Shown here: positions 53,301-64,000 of the stretch, piece after piece
How the letters are laid out: each line of letters opens with the position of its first letter
Position numbering within the stretch: the first letter of the stretch is position 1
DNA from: Dicyema japonicum
Lineage: Eukaryota > Dicyemida > Rhombozoa > Dicyemidae
Length of the DNA stretch: 64,000 nucleotides
Assembly: GCA_011109175.1 (NCBI GenBank)
Contig: RDEW01000063.1
Coordinates: 34,920 to 98,919 of the forward strand
Direction: 5' to 3'
Notes under the pieces: generated by a model
What the model was told of the DNA's origin: nothing
Seen by the model: only the letters and a program-made list of their open reading frames with translations
Database searches by the model: none
Program-made: the position numbers and the translations under genes

Positions 53301-53974
53301 TTACAAAATTACTGTTATGAATAAAATTACACAAAGTAAGATGATCAGAACATAACATTTCTTTTTTAATGAATCGATCCTAGATTTACAGCCAGTATTG
53401 TAAAGATCACAATTTTTTACACCTGGGGAACAACAACTTAGTGGAATACGCTCATTTAACATATCAGTAGGTCCATAAACACCACAACACTTGAACGTTT
53501 GTTGTATAAAGTTATTTTCGTAATAATCAAAATCTTGAGTTATTTTTAAATCATTGAATTTGTTTATGAATCGATTAGGATATTCATTATGAAATATTCC
53601 GTATAATGCTATCACTGTAAGCACAATTATTAAAACAATATTCGCACATATAAAGTACTAAAATATATAATAATATTTACCCCTTTTAGAGCCAGTAATT
53701 TGCCTTTGAATGAGAAAATGCCAAATAAAGTCGACGTCATAAATATCACAATGAAGCTTGTAAATACTGCCAGTGGAATTGGTGTTATTTTATATGTTAA
53801 TGGGTGAATTGATTGATTCTTTGGATAATAGGACTTGTAGCTTATTACCAGACAATAAATGGAAAATACAGTTAAACCCTAAATATTGGTAACAAATGTT
53901 TTACCAGAAACATAACCGACGATAATAATATGAGTAAACGAGAACATTTTGACCCCATTATATTTGCATTTCAT
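53301..53974 (-). CDS. Tetraspanin
   Basis: A four-helix membrane protein that organises surface microdomains. TM1 is FSFTHIIIVGYVS continuing across a 26-nt intron into LTVFSIYCLVIS. TM2 is PIPLAVFTSFIVIFMTSTLF and TM3 is ICANIVLIIVLTVIALYGIF, joined by a 23-nt GT-AG intron at 53658-53680. The large extracellular loop carries the CCG signature (FKCCGVYGPTDM), then IPLSCCSPGVKNC and YNTGC, giving the usual three to four disulphides. TM4 is CYVLIILLCVILFITVIL with no real cytoplasmic tail. At about 207 aa it is slightly short. Subfamily not assignable. Confidence 0.85.
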
Positions 53975-54109
53975 TAAATTATCTTTGTTGTCTTTGGTTA
54001 GCCAATTGAAAAATTATTGAAATTTATTTAAAATAATTTAATCTTACAATATAAAAAACGTGTTTATGTGACGTAATGATCACTCTAATTTTTTATTAAA
54101 TTTTAAATT
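53975..54109. other. Short AT-rich 5' flank
   Basis: Upstream of the tetraspanin start. No element recognised. Confidence 0.3.
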
Positions 54110-55690
54110 AAGGTGTCATGTGGCTAGTTAGTCAAAAATTATGTTCCTTCCCTCCGATGGCGTCATTGGATCAACCTTACTGACTTCCTCCACATACGAG
54201 CATTTTTCTGGTGGCGGCTTGTTATCTCTTGAGATATCGAACAAAATCCTGGACCCAGAAAGCTTAACTTACTGAACCTAAACTTTAATGGAGTTAGAGG
54301 CAAAGCACCCGAGTTAACTAGTTCTGAGAAAGAAACAAAATCGATATCTGCCTCGAGAAATCAAGCTTCTAGGAAGTTGCACTACTCATAAATTTTATGG
54401 ATTTAACGTATTGAGCGGATCCGGCCATGGGTGGGCTCTAATGAGCTCTGTCAGGAGAGGAATTCTTTCCGATAAAAACTCATCCGTATTTTAGGAAACT
54501 GGCTGAAGACTCTAACGCAGAAGTTATTGGGCTATCGCTACAGACCTCTCTTGGAGTAATTATTATCGGTAACGTCCCCTTTAAGGTTCCTGTGCCAAAG
54601 GACATTCCGTGGATTTGTTTGACCTTGATAATGTGGAAAACTTGTTGATATTCCGGGACTTTAACGCTAAGCACACTTAGTGGTATGGTAAACAACCTCC
54701 AGACATGTAAATCTAATTATTTCCCAACTGGACAATCTCTCCATTGTGAACGATCCATCCGTACTATGAAAAAAAATCTGTTGCATCGTCGGATATTACA
54801 ATTTGTTCAGTACGCCTTTCACCTCTTATTTGCTGGTTATGACTTACGGAGCTACCATAACCCCATTTTAATCAAAATCAACTGTTTTCCATTGACTCTG
54901 CCAAAGCATAAGTTGTATTATGACAATAATACAGCTGACATGACAGAATTTAGAAAAATACGTTGATTCGTCTATATTCAACTTCCACCATTATAATTTC
55001 AACTCCACCGATGAGCAATATATCTTTAATAAAGTAATTCTCGAGGGGACAAATTTATTTGTCAGAAAAGGAATCCTAAAACTCTCAATGTGAAATATGA
55101 GGCTAATCAAACTTAAAAAAGGAATTGCCTTAAACGTAAAACGCTATTAACAAAATCTTAGCTCTGAACAAGGAGATCTCTGAAATTGCAAAACGTTTAC
55201 AAAGAATGATAATGGGACGCATATCCAGGAACAAAAATGGTTTACTCGCCCAAATGTGGAAGATGTTGCGGAACATTAAAAACGCTGACAGTACGAATGA
55301 GGGAGACCTTGATTACCAGATGGATCTGAAAAATTCATGAAGCATTGTGTGAGATATGTCACAAACCCTACAAAAGTGTCGACATTCGACCAAACACTAA
55401 ATAGAAACAAATAAGAATGCTCCATCATACTTTATACCGGGAGATGTCGCATCGGAGATTTCTCGGTCTAAGAATACAATTCCTGTGGGTCAGACGGGAT
55501 CCCAAGGATTCTGTTGAAAAAATTGGTGACTGTTTCTGCACTAGCGAGCATTTTCAACCATTCGATTGATTTCAACTCAATCCTCGTTATATGGAAACTC
55601 AATCCTTGTAGATTTTGATCACATTTGGAAACCTATTATTATTAGGCTACACCTCAATGGGTGAGACACATGACATCACGCTAACACTCT
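54110..55690 (+). mobile_element. LINE family B 5' end and endonuclease, degraded
   Basis: It begins with the 5' block shared with 178-260. LNLNFNGVRGKAPEL near 54.28 kb and LLIFRDFNAKHT near 54.65 kb are endonuclease motifs (the second has lost its Gly-Asp). SDGIPRILLKKLVT near 55.5 kb is the start of RT. It then stops matching. Many stops. Confidence 0.55.
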
Positions 55691-56525
55691 TTTTATTTAT
55701 TTTTTATTTAAAAATTAAGAGTCATCATTTAATCAAGGAAGAGAGAAGGTAACCGTTTCTGTCACTTTCTCCAACCACTTTATCTTCATTTGGTATTCAT
55801 CATGTGACACCACGCACTTCCTCGAGACTCGATTTGGTTGCAGGTGATTACGTGAAATGAACCCGAGGTCTAGAAGGGGTCTACCACAGAGGACAAAAAA
55901 GAAAGAACTCTTGCATTATCCAAAAAGTTCATTTATAAAGTTCTGTTTTTGGCAAGATTACAATACGTTATCCGAACATCATGAAGGATTAAAAAGTGAT
56001 ACACAATATTTTAATCATGTTTCTGCAGGGAATTCGTTTTTAATTCAAAAACAAGGCAGAGTTGCTTAATCTTTTATTTAAAGTAAAAAAGTGTAGTTGT
56101 AGCACGTCATAGAGTGGGAACTTCGAGAAGGGCTTGAAAGTTCTTGACAAGGCCCTTCCACTGTCTGCTGAGAAAGTTCCCAACCCATCTTTATAGTTTG
56201 CTTTGAATATCCTAGCAAAAGATTTCATTAGTAATTTCCATGTCTAAATGGCAAAACAACAAAAAGCTACTCGACTAAAAATCAAAAATACTAACGACCA
56301 GGAAATAAAAAGAAATTATAAAAATTTGAAGGAAATCAAAAAGAAAATTTCAAATACGTAAAAGCTCTGCTACACTCTAATATATTAAGTCACATATGCA
56401 CATGACTATTGGATTACTCCACATCGACAACAGAAAACTGTAAGTCTAATTGAAATTGTCCATATAATTCCAATCACTTTGAAAGGCAGTTCAACGGTGG
56501 TTTTATCCGTTTGAGGGATATCCGT
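55691..56525. other. Unassigned region with two small frames
   Basis: 55857-56069 (+) and 56040-56228 (-) are short basic frames without recognised motifs (NPRSRRGLPQRTKKKELL; RIFKANYKDGLGTFSADSG). They could be remnants of mobile elements. Nothing else seen. Confidence 0.25.
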
Positions 56526-56680
56526 CAGAGAGTCAGCGACTTCGAGCCAGGAAGATCAACTGCAGATATAATATATAGGTGCCACATCTCAGAAATTCAA
56601 AATTTTCAGATAGAAAGTATTTGATTTTAGAGGGAACTATTCTCTCCGTGGATATCTACTTTTTTGTTTATAAATTATGT
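56526..56680 (+). mobile_element. LINE RT fragment
   Basis: FEPGRSTADIIYRCHISEIQ is the conserved GxxxGRST RT segment, followed by LFSPWIST. The fragment is under 60 codons. Confidence 0.45.
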
Positions 56681-56731
56681 TAAAAAGTTTAATTAAAATT
56701 TAAATATTTAAAGAAATAAGATTGGTTAGTA

Positions 56732-57844
56732 ATGATAATAGTAGAAGGTAATATATTAGAGGGGGTTCATTAGTATATTAATTCATTAGGGTGGTCAAGT
56801 ACTAAGGAATTCGCTTGTTTTTTCTGCAGTACTTAGAAAACCTTTTGAAATATTTAACATTCGTGGTGGCAGAGATAAACCAGGTCTAAGACCTCAACAT
56901 TTGAGTTGTGTTAAATTTGTCCAATCTATTTCTTCAGCTTATACTACTGATTATAAGGTGGGGACTACCAATATCAAATTTGTTCCCAAATATATTTGTG
57001 GTGGTGAATATGACTGCGATATCCAAACTGCCGGGTTCTCTTTTTTTAATATTGAAGGAGTATCAGTCTGTTAGTTCAATGTGTTGTCCCTTGTTTGCTT
57101 TTTGGAGATAAAAAATCATCAGTTATAATAATGGGAGGAACCGATGTCCCATTATCTCCCCCAATTGATTATATGGAGTTTATATTTTGCAAAATTTTAA
57201 AGTTGTTTTCAGTGGACTGTCAAATAATGACCTTAAAAAGGTGAATAATGGTTATGATTATAAGAGGAGTACTTCCCAAAGGTGGAGGTAAGGTCATGAT
57301 CAATGTATCTCCACAAAAACGAATTAGTCCTATCGAATTGGTGAGTTTCGGTGTTGTTTCCCATGTTTATTTAATAACATGTTCCGATGGCACTGATAAT
57401 CGTGTAATGAAAGCTGCAGTCTATACAAAGAGATTAATCCAAAGAGTTTCCCCAGAGGCTGTCTATGAGATTAGCCAAAATTGTTCCCATTGTCCAGGAA
57501 ATGGTTCACTTATGTAACACTATATGTTTATTATAGTGTGGTAGTTGAGACCACCACTGGTTGTGTTTTAGGGGATAATGCTCTCATTAATAATGACCCT
57601 ATTCATGCTGGGAGACTTTGGCTGAGAGAATTATTCATTATATAAAGAATGGAATTTGTGTTGATGATTATTTGCAGGACCAACTAATAATTTGGATGGC
57701 TCTGGCTAATGGACAGTCAAGGATATTATGTGGAGATATTACACTACATACAAAGACTGCTATTGCTGTGGCTGAACAGTTCTTGCCTATTAAATTTGAT
57801 ATAATAAAACATAACAATAATAATATTATAATTTGTAATTGCTA
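56732..57844 (+). CDS. RTCA: RNA 3'-terminal phosphate cyclase
   Basis: The enzyme converts RNA 3'-phosphates to 2',3'-cyclic phosphates through an AMP-linked intermediate. The N-terminus MIIVEGNILEGG joins over a 25-nt intron (56765-56789) to GQVLRNSLVFSAVL, the family's EGGGQ segment. RGGRDKPGLRPQHLS follows, then TTNIKFVPKYICGG, VIIMGGTDVPLSPPIDYM and GVLPKGGGKVMINVSP over a 24-nt intron (57241-57264). VVETTTGCVLGD and VDDYLQDQLIIWMALANGQS precede the C-terminal nucleophile region LHTKTAIAVAEQFLP, where the conserved His of TLHT is present. Two single-base shifts are needed to keep frame, at about 57067-57074 and 57606-57616, both at short homopolymers. Orthology is to RTCA rather than RCL1. 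Human RTCA is about 366 aa; this would be about 345. Confidence 0.85.
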
Positions 57845-57904
57845 ATTATTTTATTTTTTAATATGACGTTTCTATGTTAACAATCCTTAATCTTTTAAAT
57901 ATTC

Positions 57905-58110
57905 ATTTTGTGACTGCCGGTGGCATAGTGCTTAGGTGTCGGGCTAAAGTGACTTAAGCTACGGGTTCGATTCTCGCTGCTGTTCACCTGGTGGAAAGTT
58001 CCACGCATCTACGATGCTAAAAAGCCTTGACGAGTGACTCCGTCATCAGTGGACTCTAACTGCGGAACTAGATAGTCAAAAAAGTCCCACATACAAGAAA
58101 AAGAAAAAAG
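57905..58110 (+). mobile_element. tRNA-derived SINE with A and B boxes
   Basis: TGGCATAGTGC at 57921 fits an RNA polymerase III A box and GGTTCGATTCT at 57964-57974 fits the B box, about 43 nt apart as in tRNA genes. A non-tRNA body follows (CTGCTGTTCAC, ATCTACGATGC, CGTCATCAGTGG) and ends near 58090-58110 in an A-rich tail (AAGAAAAAGAAAAAAG). A diverged copy is at 7.2-7.35 kb. Not a functional tRNA: the acceptor stem does not close. Confidence 0.7.
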
Positions 58111-58194
58111 AAATGAAGATCATTCCTTGGTTCTATGATTTGTTAAAATTAACTGTTCTTTACTTAAATAAAGTGTGTGTCCTGCCTATGCGGA

Positions 58195-59195
58195 GCTAAT
58201 ACCACGGCTCCGTGAAAAAGGCTATAGACGTCCACAAAGCTTTTGAATCTGTGTCAAGAAGGATTCTTACTTGGAAAATTTACCAAACAAAGATCCCTGG
58301 AAAACTCAAACTCTGACTAGCTAACTTTCTTAGTGGTCGGAGGGGACGCGTCTGCATTGGCCAGTCAAGGTCTATTTCACGGCTTCTCCATAATGGGGTT
58401 CCCCAAGGATCCTCTTTGTCTCCAGTTTTATTAAACCTATTCATGTCGGACTTCCCACACCATGTCCGAAAATGATATGATTTAAACTTATGCCGACGAC
58501 ATTCATTGCGTAACACGATTAGGACATCCAGATTGCTACTTCGAGATTGCAAGAAAACCTGGACTGTCTTGATGAATGGCTATAAAGAATCGCCTAACTG
58601 CCAGCAGTGAAAAGTCCGTCACAACCCTGTTACTTCAGACAAGAGACTGGGAAGACGGATGGTCGAATTGAAGGCAAACAATGAAGCTATTCCTTTCAGA
58701 AAATCCCAAAGGATCCTTGGGGTGACTTTTGACATGCATATGTCATTCTCTCCCCATGTTGAAAACGTAATTACGAAATGCGAAAAGAAAACTAATGTTC
58801 TGAAATGCCTCACAGGCTTCTGGAAGATCGAAAAACATTCTGTTTGAGGACTGTATATAAACTCTTATGCATGTGGTATATGGGGCCCACTCATCTCTTG
58901 GACGAATGTCTTGAAGATCCAGGCTAGCCGGAAAAGAGCCTCCAAAATCACGGAACGCTGGATATCTGGTGATTTCTAGCCACCAATGCCTCTTGAAACC
59001 TTGATAAGAATGAACCATGGAACGTGCCGTTGTGACTGCGAGGGTCCGGTCACTCGACAGATAAGTGTTTGTGTGGGGTCGAGGGAGGAACATCGGGCCA
59101 AAATGAGGTCCCTGATAAAGCGTGATGGTATCACGTGATTAGTTAGTTTATGTAACCGTGGTCTCTGATGTTATTATTATTATTAGCGCGGGTCA
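58195..59195 (+). mobile_element. LINE family B RT to 3' end
   Basis: VHKAFESVSRRILTWKIY, FLSGRRGRVCIGQSRSIS, HNGVPQGSSLSPVLLNLF, the Y-x-D-D region frameshifted (TYADDIHCV-like), then LGVTFDMHMSFSPHVENVI and REEHRAKMRSLI. The 3' end (CACGTGATTAGTTAGTTT, then a run of TTA triplets at about 59172) marks the true element end. 5' truncated. Confidence 0.7.
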
Positions 59196-59520
59196 TGTGA
59201 TTTGTGTTTTTGGTGAAATTAGTCATACACTAAAAAGAATCATTTGCTCACCCCATTCCATGAAGAATGTATTTCTTGGACGGCTCTCTCTTTCTCAAAC
59301 ATTCTAGAATTTGTCAATTGGTTTCCCTAACTTAGTTGCTATTCATTCAAGATTGATTCCTGGAATACATTGCATTTGCCATGCGATGACAGGTTAGTTA
59401 AATAATCTAGCTCTTTCTAATTTGTGGAATACCAGTCTCTTCCATAGATTGCACAGTCTTTGCATTGTAGACGAATATTGCATTAACTCAAGACACTCAA
59501 AAAGATATTGATAATTAAAA
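59196..59520. other. Intergenic, nothing recognised
   Basis: Mixed-composition DNA without a supported feature. Confidence 0.3.
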
Positions 59521-59758
59521 TCAACGATGAAATTGATAATTAAATGCAGAAATTTAAGGTATGTGAGAATTATAAGAATTAAAACTTCACTCTATTGACG
59601 TTGACTTTTTTAAAAATAAATTACAACTAAACAATAAAATCAACGATGAAATTGATAATTAAATGCAGAAATTTAAGGTATGTGAGAATTATAAGAATTA
59701 AAACTTCACTCTATTGACGTTGACTTTTTTAAAAATAAATTACAACTAAACAATAAAA
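59521..59758. repeat. Perfect 119-bp tandem duplication
   Basis: 59521-59639 and 59640-59758 are identical copies, both starting TCAACGATGAAATTG and ending ACAATAAAA. No open frame crosses the junction. Because the copies are perfect, the event is recent or an assembly artefact. Confidence 0.9.
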
Positions 59759-60815
59759 TTTTATAAAGAAATCCGATATATTGAATGATAATAAAAAGTG
59801 AGATTTCATTAGAAGACACATAGTATCCAAATCTAGTAAGAGTGTAAACTTTACCGTTTTAAAATACATGATGGATTATCCCTTAACACTGCGAGATTAA
59901 TGCCGTAGATGAGTCATTGTTTTAATCTCAAATCTCCTTTCATTCCAACAAGATTTTCTTAATGAATATCAGTCTGATGGGGCAAAAAACTATCAAAGTC
60001 TATACGGTGATTAGGTTTGTGCAAATATTTTGTTTGGGAACATATTTCTCCCTATTTATTTCTTTAGCAGCACATGTTTCTAATCAATTTTATTTATTTA
60101 TTAATTCCGAGAAAAAAGTTAAAGTAAACAACTAATTTAGTGTATCCAGTTTCCACTTCTATATAGAGTCCATTCGGAATCAACATAAAGGGTAAAGACG
60201 TCTATACTTGCAGTTGTGGAAACTCTTCCAGTGGAGTGGGGTAGAGCGAATGATCCTTTTTCGTGCCAGGTAAGCACTGGGCACCATTTAGATAGATGGA
60301 TCACATGACGCCACTCTAGTAGGAAGAGAGAGAAGGAGCAGACAAACAAACCGAAAACTTCAAACAATTAGCCACGCAACACCACATGGCGCCACGCGAC
60401 GAATGGTAATCTAATTAATTAATGATCTAATCAAGTGTTTTTCAACGAGGGGCGATTTTACAAATAAATTTATTTTAAATAATTTAAATAATGAAGCGTG
60501 CAACTTTTAATGGAACCTGTTAAAAAATAAGAGAATATAAAGTAACTATTCATCCTATAATTTTATTCAAAATCCAAAGGATCTACTTTGTGTTTGAATG
60601 TGGTTTGGATTCTTTCTAATAGAGATGAAGCCATCTCGCTTATTAGAACACGCAAAACGCAAACATCAAATCACTAGGAAATGATGTTGAATTTTTTAGA
60701 AGCCTGAAGCGAAGCTATAACAAATTGATAAAAATAACTTCATTAATAAATACCTACAAATCCTCAAACTATTCATGCTTGCCAACAACAGTTTTTCTTT
60801 ATTTTATTTTATATA
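59759..60815. other. AT-rich intergenic with a GC-richer middle
   Basis: The minus-strand frame at 60137-60367 is open but has no motif and a biased composition. I regard it as chance or element debris. The rest is A/T-rich. Confidence 0.3.
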
Positions 60816-60819
60816 GGTA

Positions 60820-62220
60820 ATCTTGGAGTATTTGGAGTATTTTCTGTCACCAGGACAAAGTGGTTTCCGGTCAGGCAGATCCACTGCCGATGTCATTTGG
60901 ACACACAGATGGTCAAGTCCTCTATGCCAAAAATATAAAAAGTGCATAGATGTTCTCGGAATAGACATGTCCAGAGCGTTTGACTCGGTTCATAGAGGCA
61001 AACTTTTTGAAGTACTCACAAGCTTCCTAACAACGGATGATGTCAAAATTATACAAAAACTACTGCAGAATACGCAACTAGCAACCAAACTCGGAAAAAC
61101 TACTTCAGAATTCTTTTATACTTCACGTGGAATTCCGCAAGGAGACTCTTTGTCACCAGTTCTATTCATAATCCACCTGGAGGCTGCACTGAGAGAGTTC
61201 AGGCCTTTTATTGAGAACAACAAAATAATCGAGTTAATATATGCAGACGATCNCAAATTTATACAAAAACTACTGCAGAATACGCAACTAGCAGCCAAAC
61301 TCGGAAAAACTACTTCAGAAATCTATTATACTTCACGTGGAATTCCGCAAGGAGACTCTTTGTCACAAGTTTTATTCATAATCTACCTGGAGGCTGCACT
61401 GAGAGATTTCAGGCCTTTAATTGAGAACAACAAAATAATCGAGTTAATATATGCAGACGATCATGACTTTGTTTGTGAAAATGTTGAAATTCTTCATCAC
61501 GTTCTTAAGAACTTACCATTTCTAAATGGTTCTTAGTTGTTAACCAAGACAAAACTGAATATACAAAACTTGTACGAGTTGTACGCACTTACGACGAATC
61601 ATGGAGAAGGCATAAAAAAGTTGGTTCATTACTTGGTGACTCAGAAGATGTTACCCACAGAAAAATCCTTTCCACTGCAGCATATAAAAAATTCTAAACA
61701 ATCAGGCGTTCTAAGAAGAGCATAACTACGAATTCAAAGCTAAAATTGTATAAAACATTCGTGACATACAACATGGAGGATTACGAAACGGGAAATGGAC
61801 AATCTTGATCAATTTCATAAAAATCAACTAAGAAACATTTTGAGAATACATTTCCCGAAAAAGATATCAAATTCAGAACTGTACAAAAGATGTGGCTTAA
61901 GGCCATTATCAGAGGAGATTCACAAGGCAAGGTGGAGACTTTTTGGTCACATCTTACGAATGGATATGTTGACTCCACCAAACATTGCAATAGAGAACTA
62001 TTTCGCACAACTGAAGGGATCATTCCGTGGCAGGCCTAGAGTGACGTTGCCTTCAATAGTAAATGATAACCTAATCAGAATAAACAAAACTCGACGAAAT
62101 GGTAAAGATCTTGACTCACTACGAGCAATGTCCCGGAACAGGGGAACATTGAAGCGGATGTGTGGGTGGATATTTGACGAGCACAAAAGGAACTTAATTA
62201 GTCTAATTAATTTTTGAATT
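60820..62220 (+). mobile_element. LINE family A RT and C-terminus with internal duplication
   Basis: SPGQSGFRSGRSTADVIWTH, LGIDMSRAFDSVHRGKLFEV, SRGIPQGDSLSPVLFIIHL and ELIYADD (ambiguous base at 61253). A second, about 95% similar copy of the segment IQKLLQNTQL to ELIYADDHDFV then follows. After a frameshift the C-terminal frame 61795-62217 is open (CGLRPLSEEIHKARWRLFGH, ILRMDMLTPPNIAIENYF, SLRAMSRNRGTLKRM). It is the best-preserved C-terminus of family A in the window. Confidence 0.8.
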
Positions 62221-62359
62221 CCCGGGAGTGCTTAAAAAATAAAAAAATATCTTTAATTTATGAATCTACCATACTAAATAATAAACCACAACAACAATTA
62301 GTAAAATAGTTAATGGAAATTACTCAAATGTGTTAACTTTAATGATGGTTGATGTAATT
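62221..62359. other. Short AT-rich spacer
   Basis: Separates the LINE from the minus-strand gene. Nothing recognised. Confidence 0.3.
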
Positions 62360-63990
62360 CTAAATTATAAAAATAACAACATTGTATTTTCTTTGAAAAA
62401 GCTCAGCATAGTCATGGATCTCTTTCATATTGGATAGTAAACATACAGTCTCAATTTTCATAATAATGTTATGAGAAACAAACATGTCCATAAATAAGAA
62501 ATTATGATACAATAATGTTAGATTGGCACATTCCCACACAGCCCAAAGCCAAATTCGTTCATCTGTGTTCACATTTAATAAATTTATCGTTGATTCCATT
62601 GACCTTAGGAAATACCTAGGAAATACCTCATATCTAAATCAACAGAAAATATCGTATCTCTGATTTTACTGGTGATTGGATAATTAAGCTTTTTTATAAA
62701 CTGAACAATTTTTTCTAAAATGTGTTCACGTGGATTCAAATCGCTAAAATCAGAATTCAAAAAAGTAGGAAAAATATCATTTGGATCACATAATATCTGG
62801 CAGATACATCAATATAAAAAATAGGTGACATCAGTAGAACGGTTTGAGTATTCAATTTCCCTTTTCAATAAATAAAAATTTTACAATATAAAATCTAGTA
62901 GACGGTCCTTATTAAATATCTGGTGTTTGAGGATTTAGCCATATTTTCCACAATTTTAATTAAAAGAATAAATATATAATCGTCATCATAGGTAGACACA
63001 GAAAATCTGTCGAAAAAATAATAAATATAATAAATTCCACTATAATCAAGAAACAAATTCACATTCTTTTCATTTTCGTCTACAAAAATATATTTTAAAT
63101 ACCTAGAAGACACTTCAACAAACTAAAACGGAGTATATTATTTTTGTCATCTTTTTTAAACTGTTCAACGCATGACTAAAAATTTATTGTTTTTTGAACT
63201 TTGACAAGTCCTTCAGAATAACCAAGATAGGCAAGAAGATTGATACTCAATTTTTTTACAATATAACGAGGATGAAGATAAAAAGCATTATTCCAGTAAT
63301 AAAGTTTTATTAACACAATTGAAAGTGCAGGAAGCTAAAAATAAGAATTAACTAACAAAAATAGATATCTTCCACGGTTTAAAATCATCCAAAAACTTAC
63401 AATGAAAAGATCCTATTAAATCACACATATTTTCATACGTAATAATGTCAAGAAAAGTATCAAAAATAAAGCTATGGATGAAATCTACTTATACCAAGTA
63501 TTAGCATATGAAATTGGTTGATTTATGATTATTCTGTTTAGAATTTCCCTGAAATTAAAATATTAAATTACAGAATTGAACTAGCATACAGATATTTACA
63601 ATCATATAAAAATCGACGGAGAAGCTAAATTTATATTTTAAAATACTCTCAAAAATGGTTTTAATAATTTATTTTCAATTTTAAATTTGAAACTAACAAT
63701 CGACTCAAAAACACCCGCCAGTAGATCAATGTCATTCAAACGTAGAGCAGATCTGACTAGGTTATTTAAAGTTGATTCCGAATCATTCTATATTCTTTAA
63801 TATAAATACAGAATCGGTTATATTTTTACTGAAATGTAAAATTTTCCCATCTTGAAATTTTTTAAATCCCATTTTTTTAATTTTGCTTAGATTATTAAAA
63901 TCAATAACTTTGTTAACTTTTTTAGTTTTCTTTTTTTAATAAAACATCCAGATAAATTTACGTAAGTAAGGTTCTTGGCGTTTTTGAAAA
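62360..63990 (-). CDS. Unidentified multi-exon gene, probably continuing past the window
   Basis: Several minus-strand open pieces join over short GT-AG gaps. The last exons read DPNDIFPTFLNSDFSDLN, REHILEKIVQFIKKLNYPIT and, over a 23-nt intron near 62.61 kb, MESTINLLNVNTDERIWLWA, VWECANLTLLYHNFLFMD and KIETVCLLSNMKEIHDYAEL. Upstream pieces include TLNNLVRSALRLNDIDLLAG (63.7 kb) and LFLDYSGIYYIYYFFDRF (63.0 kb). The content is helical and Leu/Ile-rich, like a large scaffold or repeat protein. I do not recognise the family. The stop is near 62360; the 5' end is probably beyond 64000. Confidence 0.5.
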
Positions 63991-64000
63991 AAGAATAGAA

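Noticed and set aside
56732-57844. RCL1 (cyclase-like ribosome factor)
   Set aside because: VDDYLQDQLIIWMALANG and LHTKTAIAVAEQ match the catalytic RTCA family. RCL1 lacks the catalytic His context and has a different C-terminus.
57905-57990. Functional tRNA gene
   Set aside because: A and B boxes are present but the acceptor and anticodon stems do not pair, and a longer body with an A-rich tail follows. It is a SINE.
60137-60367. 76-codon minus-strand frame as a secreted protein
   Set aside because: The hydrophobic start looks like a signal peptide, but the rest has no pattern, no tiny introns flank it, and the DNA looks like element debris.

Overview
The window looks like nuclear DNA of an AT-rich animal with extraordinarily short spliceosomal introns. 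In every host gene I could read, the frame only closes when segments of about 15-33 nt starting GT (once GC) and ending AG are removed. Examples are a 21-nt intron in the KIF3A gene, 22 and 26 nt in the PYCR gene, 23 nt in the SRCAP gene and 25 nt in the RTCA gene. The gene content is metazoan: SRCAP/Domino remodeller, MELK kinase, KIF3A, SLC36 transporter, tetraspanin, Ig-domain membrane protein, LRRC57. From general knowledge, introns of this size are typical of dicyemid mesozoans. I infer a dicyemid-like parasite; an orthonectid or other miniaturised animal is not excluded.

Layout. 1-1.9 kb: LINE debris. 1.9-6.75 kb (-): SRCAP/SWR1-type remodeller. 7.15-7.35 kb: tRNA-derived SINE. 7.9-8.3 kb: RT fragment. 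8.65-9.59 kb (-): pyrroline-5-carboxylate reductase. 9.7-18.1 kb: layered LINEs, including a MULE-like DNA transposon with terminal inverted repeats inserted into the endonuclease of an APE-type LINE. 18.5-19.5 kb (+): four-exon gene of unknown function. 20.1-21.0 kb: RTE/BovB-like RT. 21.4-24.1 kb: integrase-bearing element split by a LINE fragment and a pogo/Tigger-like transposon. 24.3-29.2 kb: more LINEs plus an AT-rich tract with a possible Cys-rich gene. 29.4-31.6 kb (-): MELK. 31.75-36.5 kb: LINE graveyard. 37.5-39.0 kb (-): Ig-like membrane protein. 39.3-41 kb: decayed LINE. 41.5-45.95 kb (-): compact cluster of SLC36 transporter, KIF3A and LRRC57. 46.1-53.0 kb: LINEs. 53.3-53.97 kb (-): tetraspanin. 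54.1-56.7 kb: LINEs. 56.7-57.84 kb (+): RNA 3'-terminal phosphate cyclase with two apparent 1-nt frame breaks. 57.9-58.1 kb: second SINE. 58.2-62.2 kb: LINEs, a perfect 119-bp tandem duplication, and an RT with an internal repeat at an ambiguous base. 62.4-64 kb (-): unidentified multi-exon gene.

At least four non-LTR families recur. I call them A (APE endonuclease, RT, C-terminal GHxLRM region), B (jockey/CR1-like, 3' end near GATTAGTTAGTTT), C (RT plus restriction-enzyme-like endonuclease with a C/H cluster and a KRPDG motif) and D (RTE/BovB-like). Nearly all copies carry stops or frameshifts and read as dead. Host genes lie in the gaps, mostly on the minus strand. They cover chromatin, cell cycle, cilia, amino-acid handling, RNA end processing and the cell surface; they do not form one pathway. 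No prokaryotic operon, CRISPR array or rRNA was seen.
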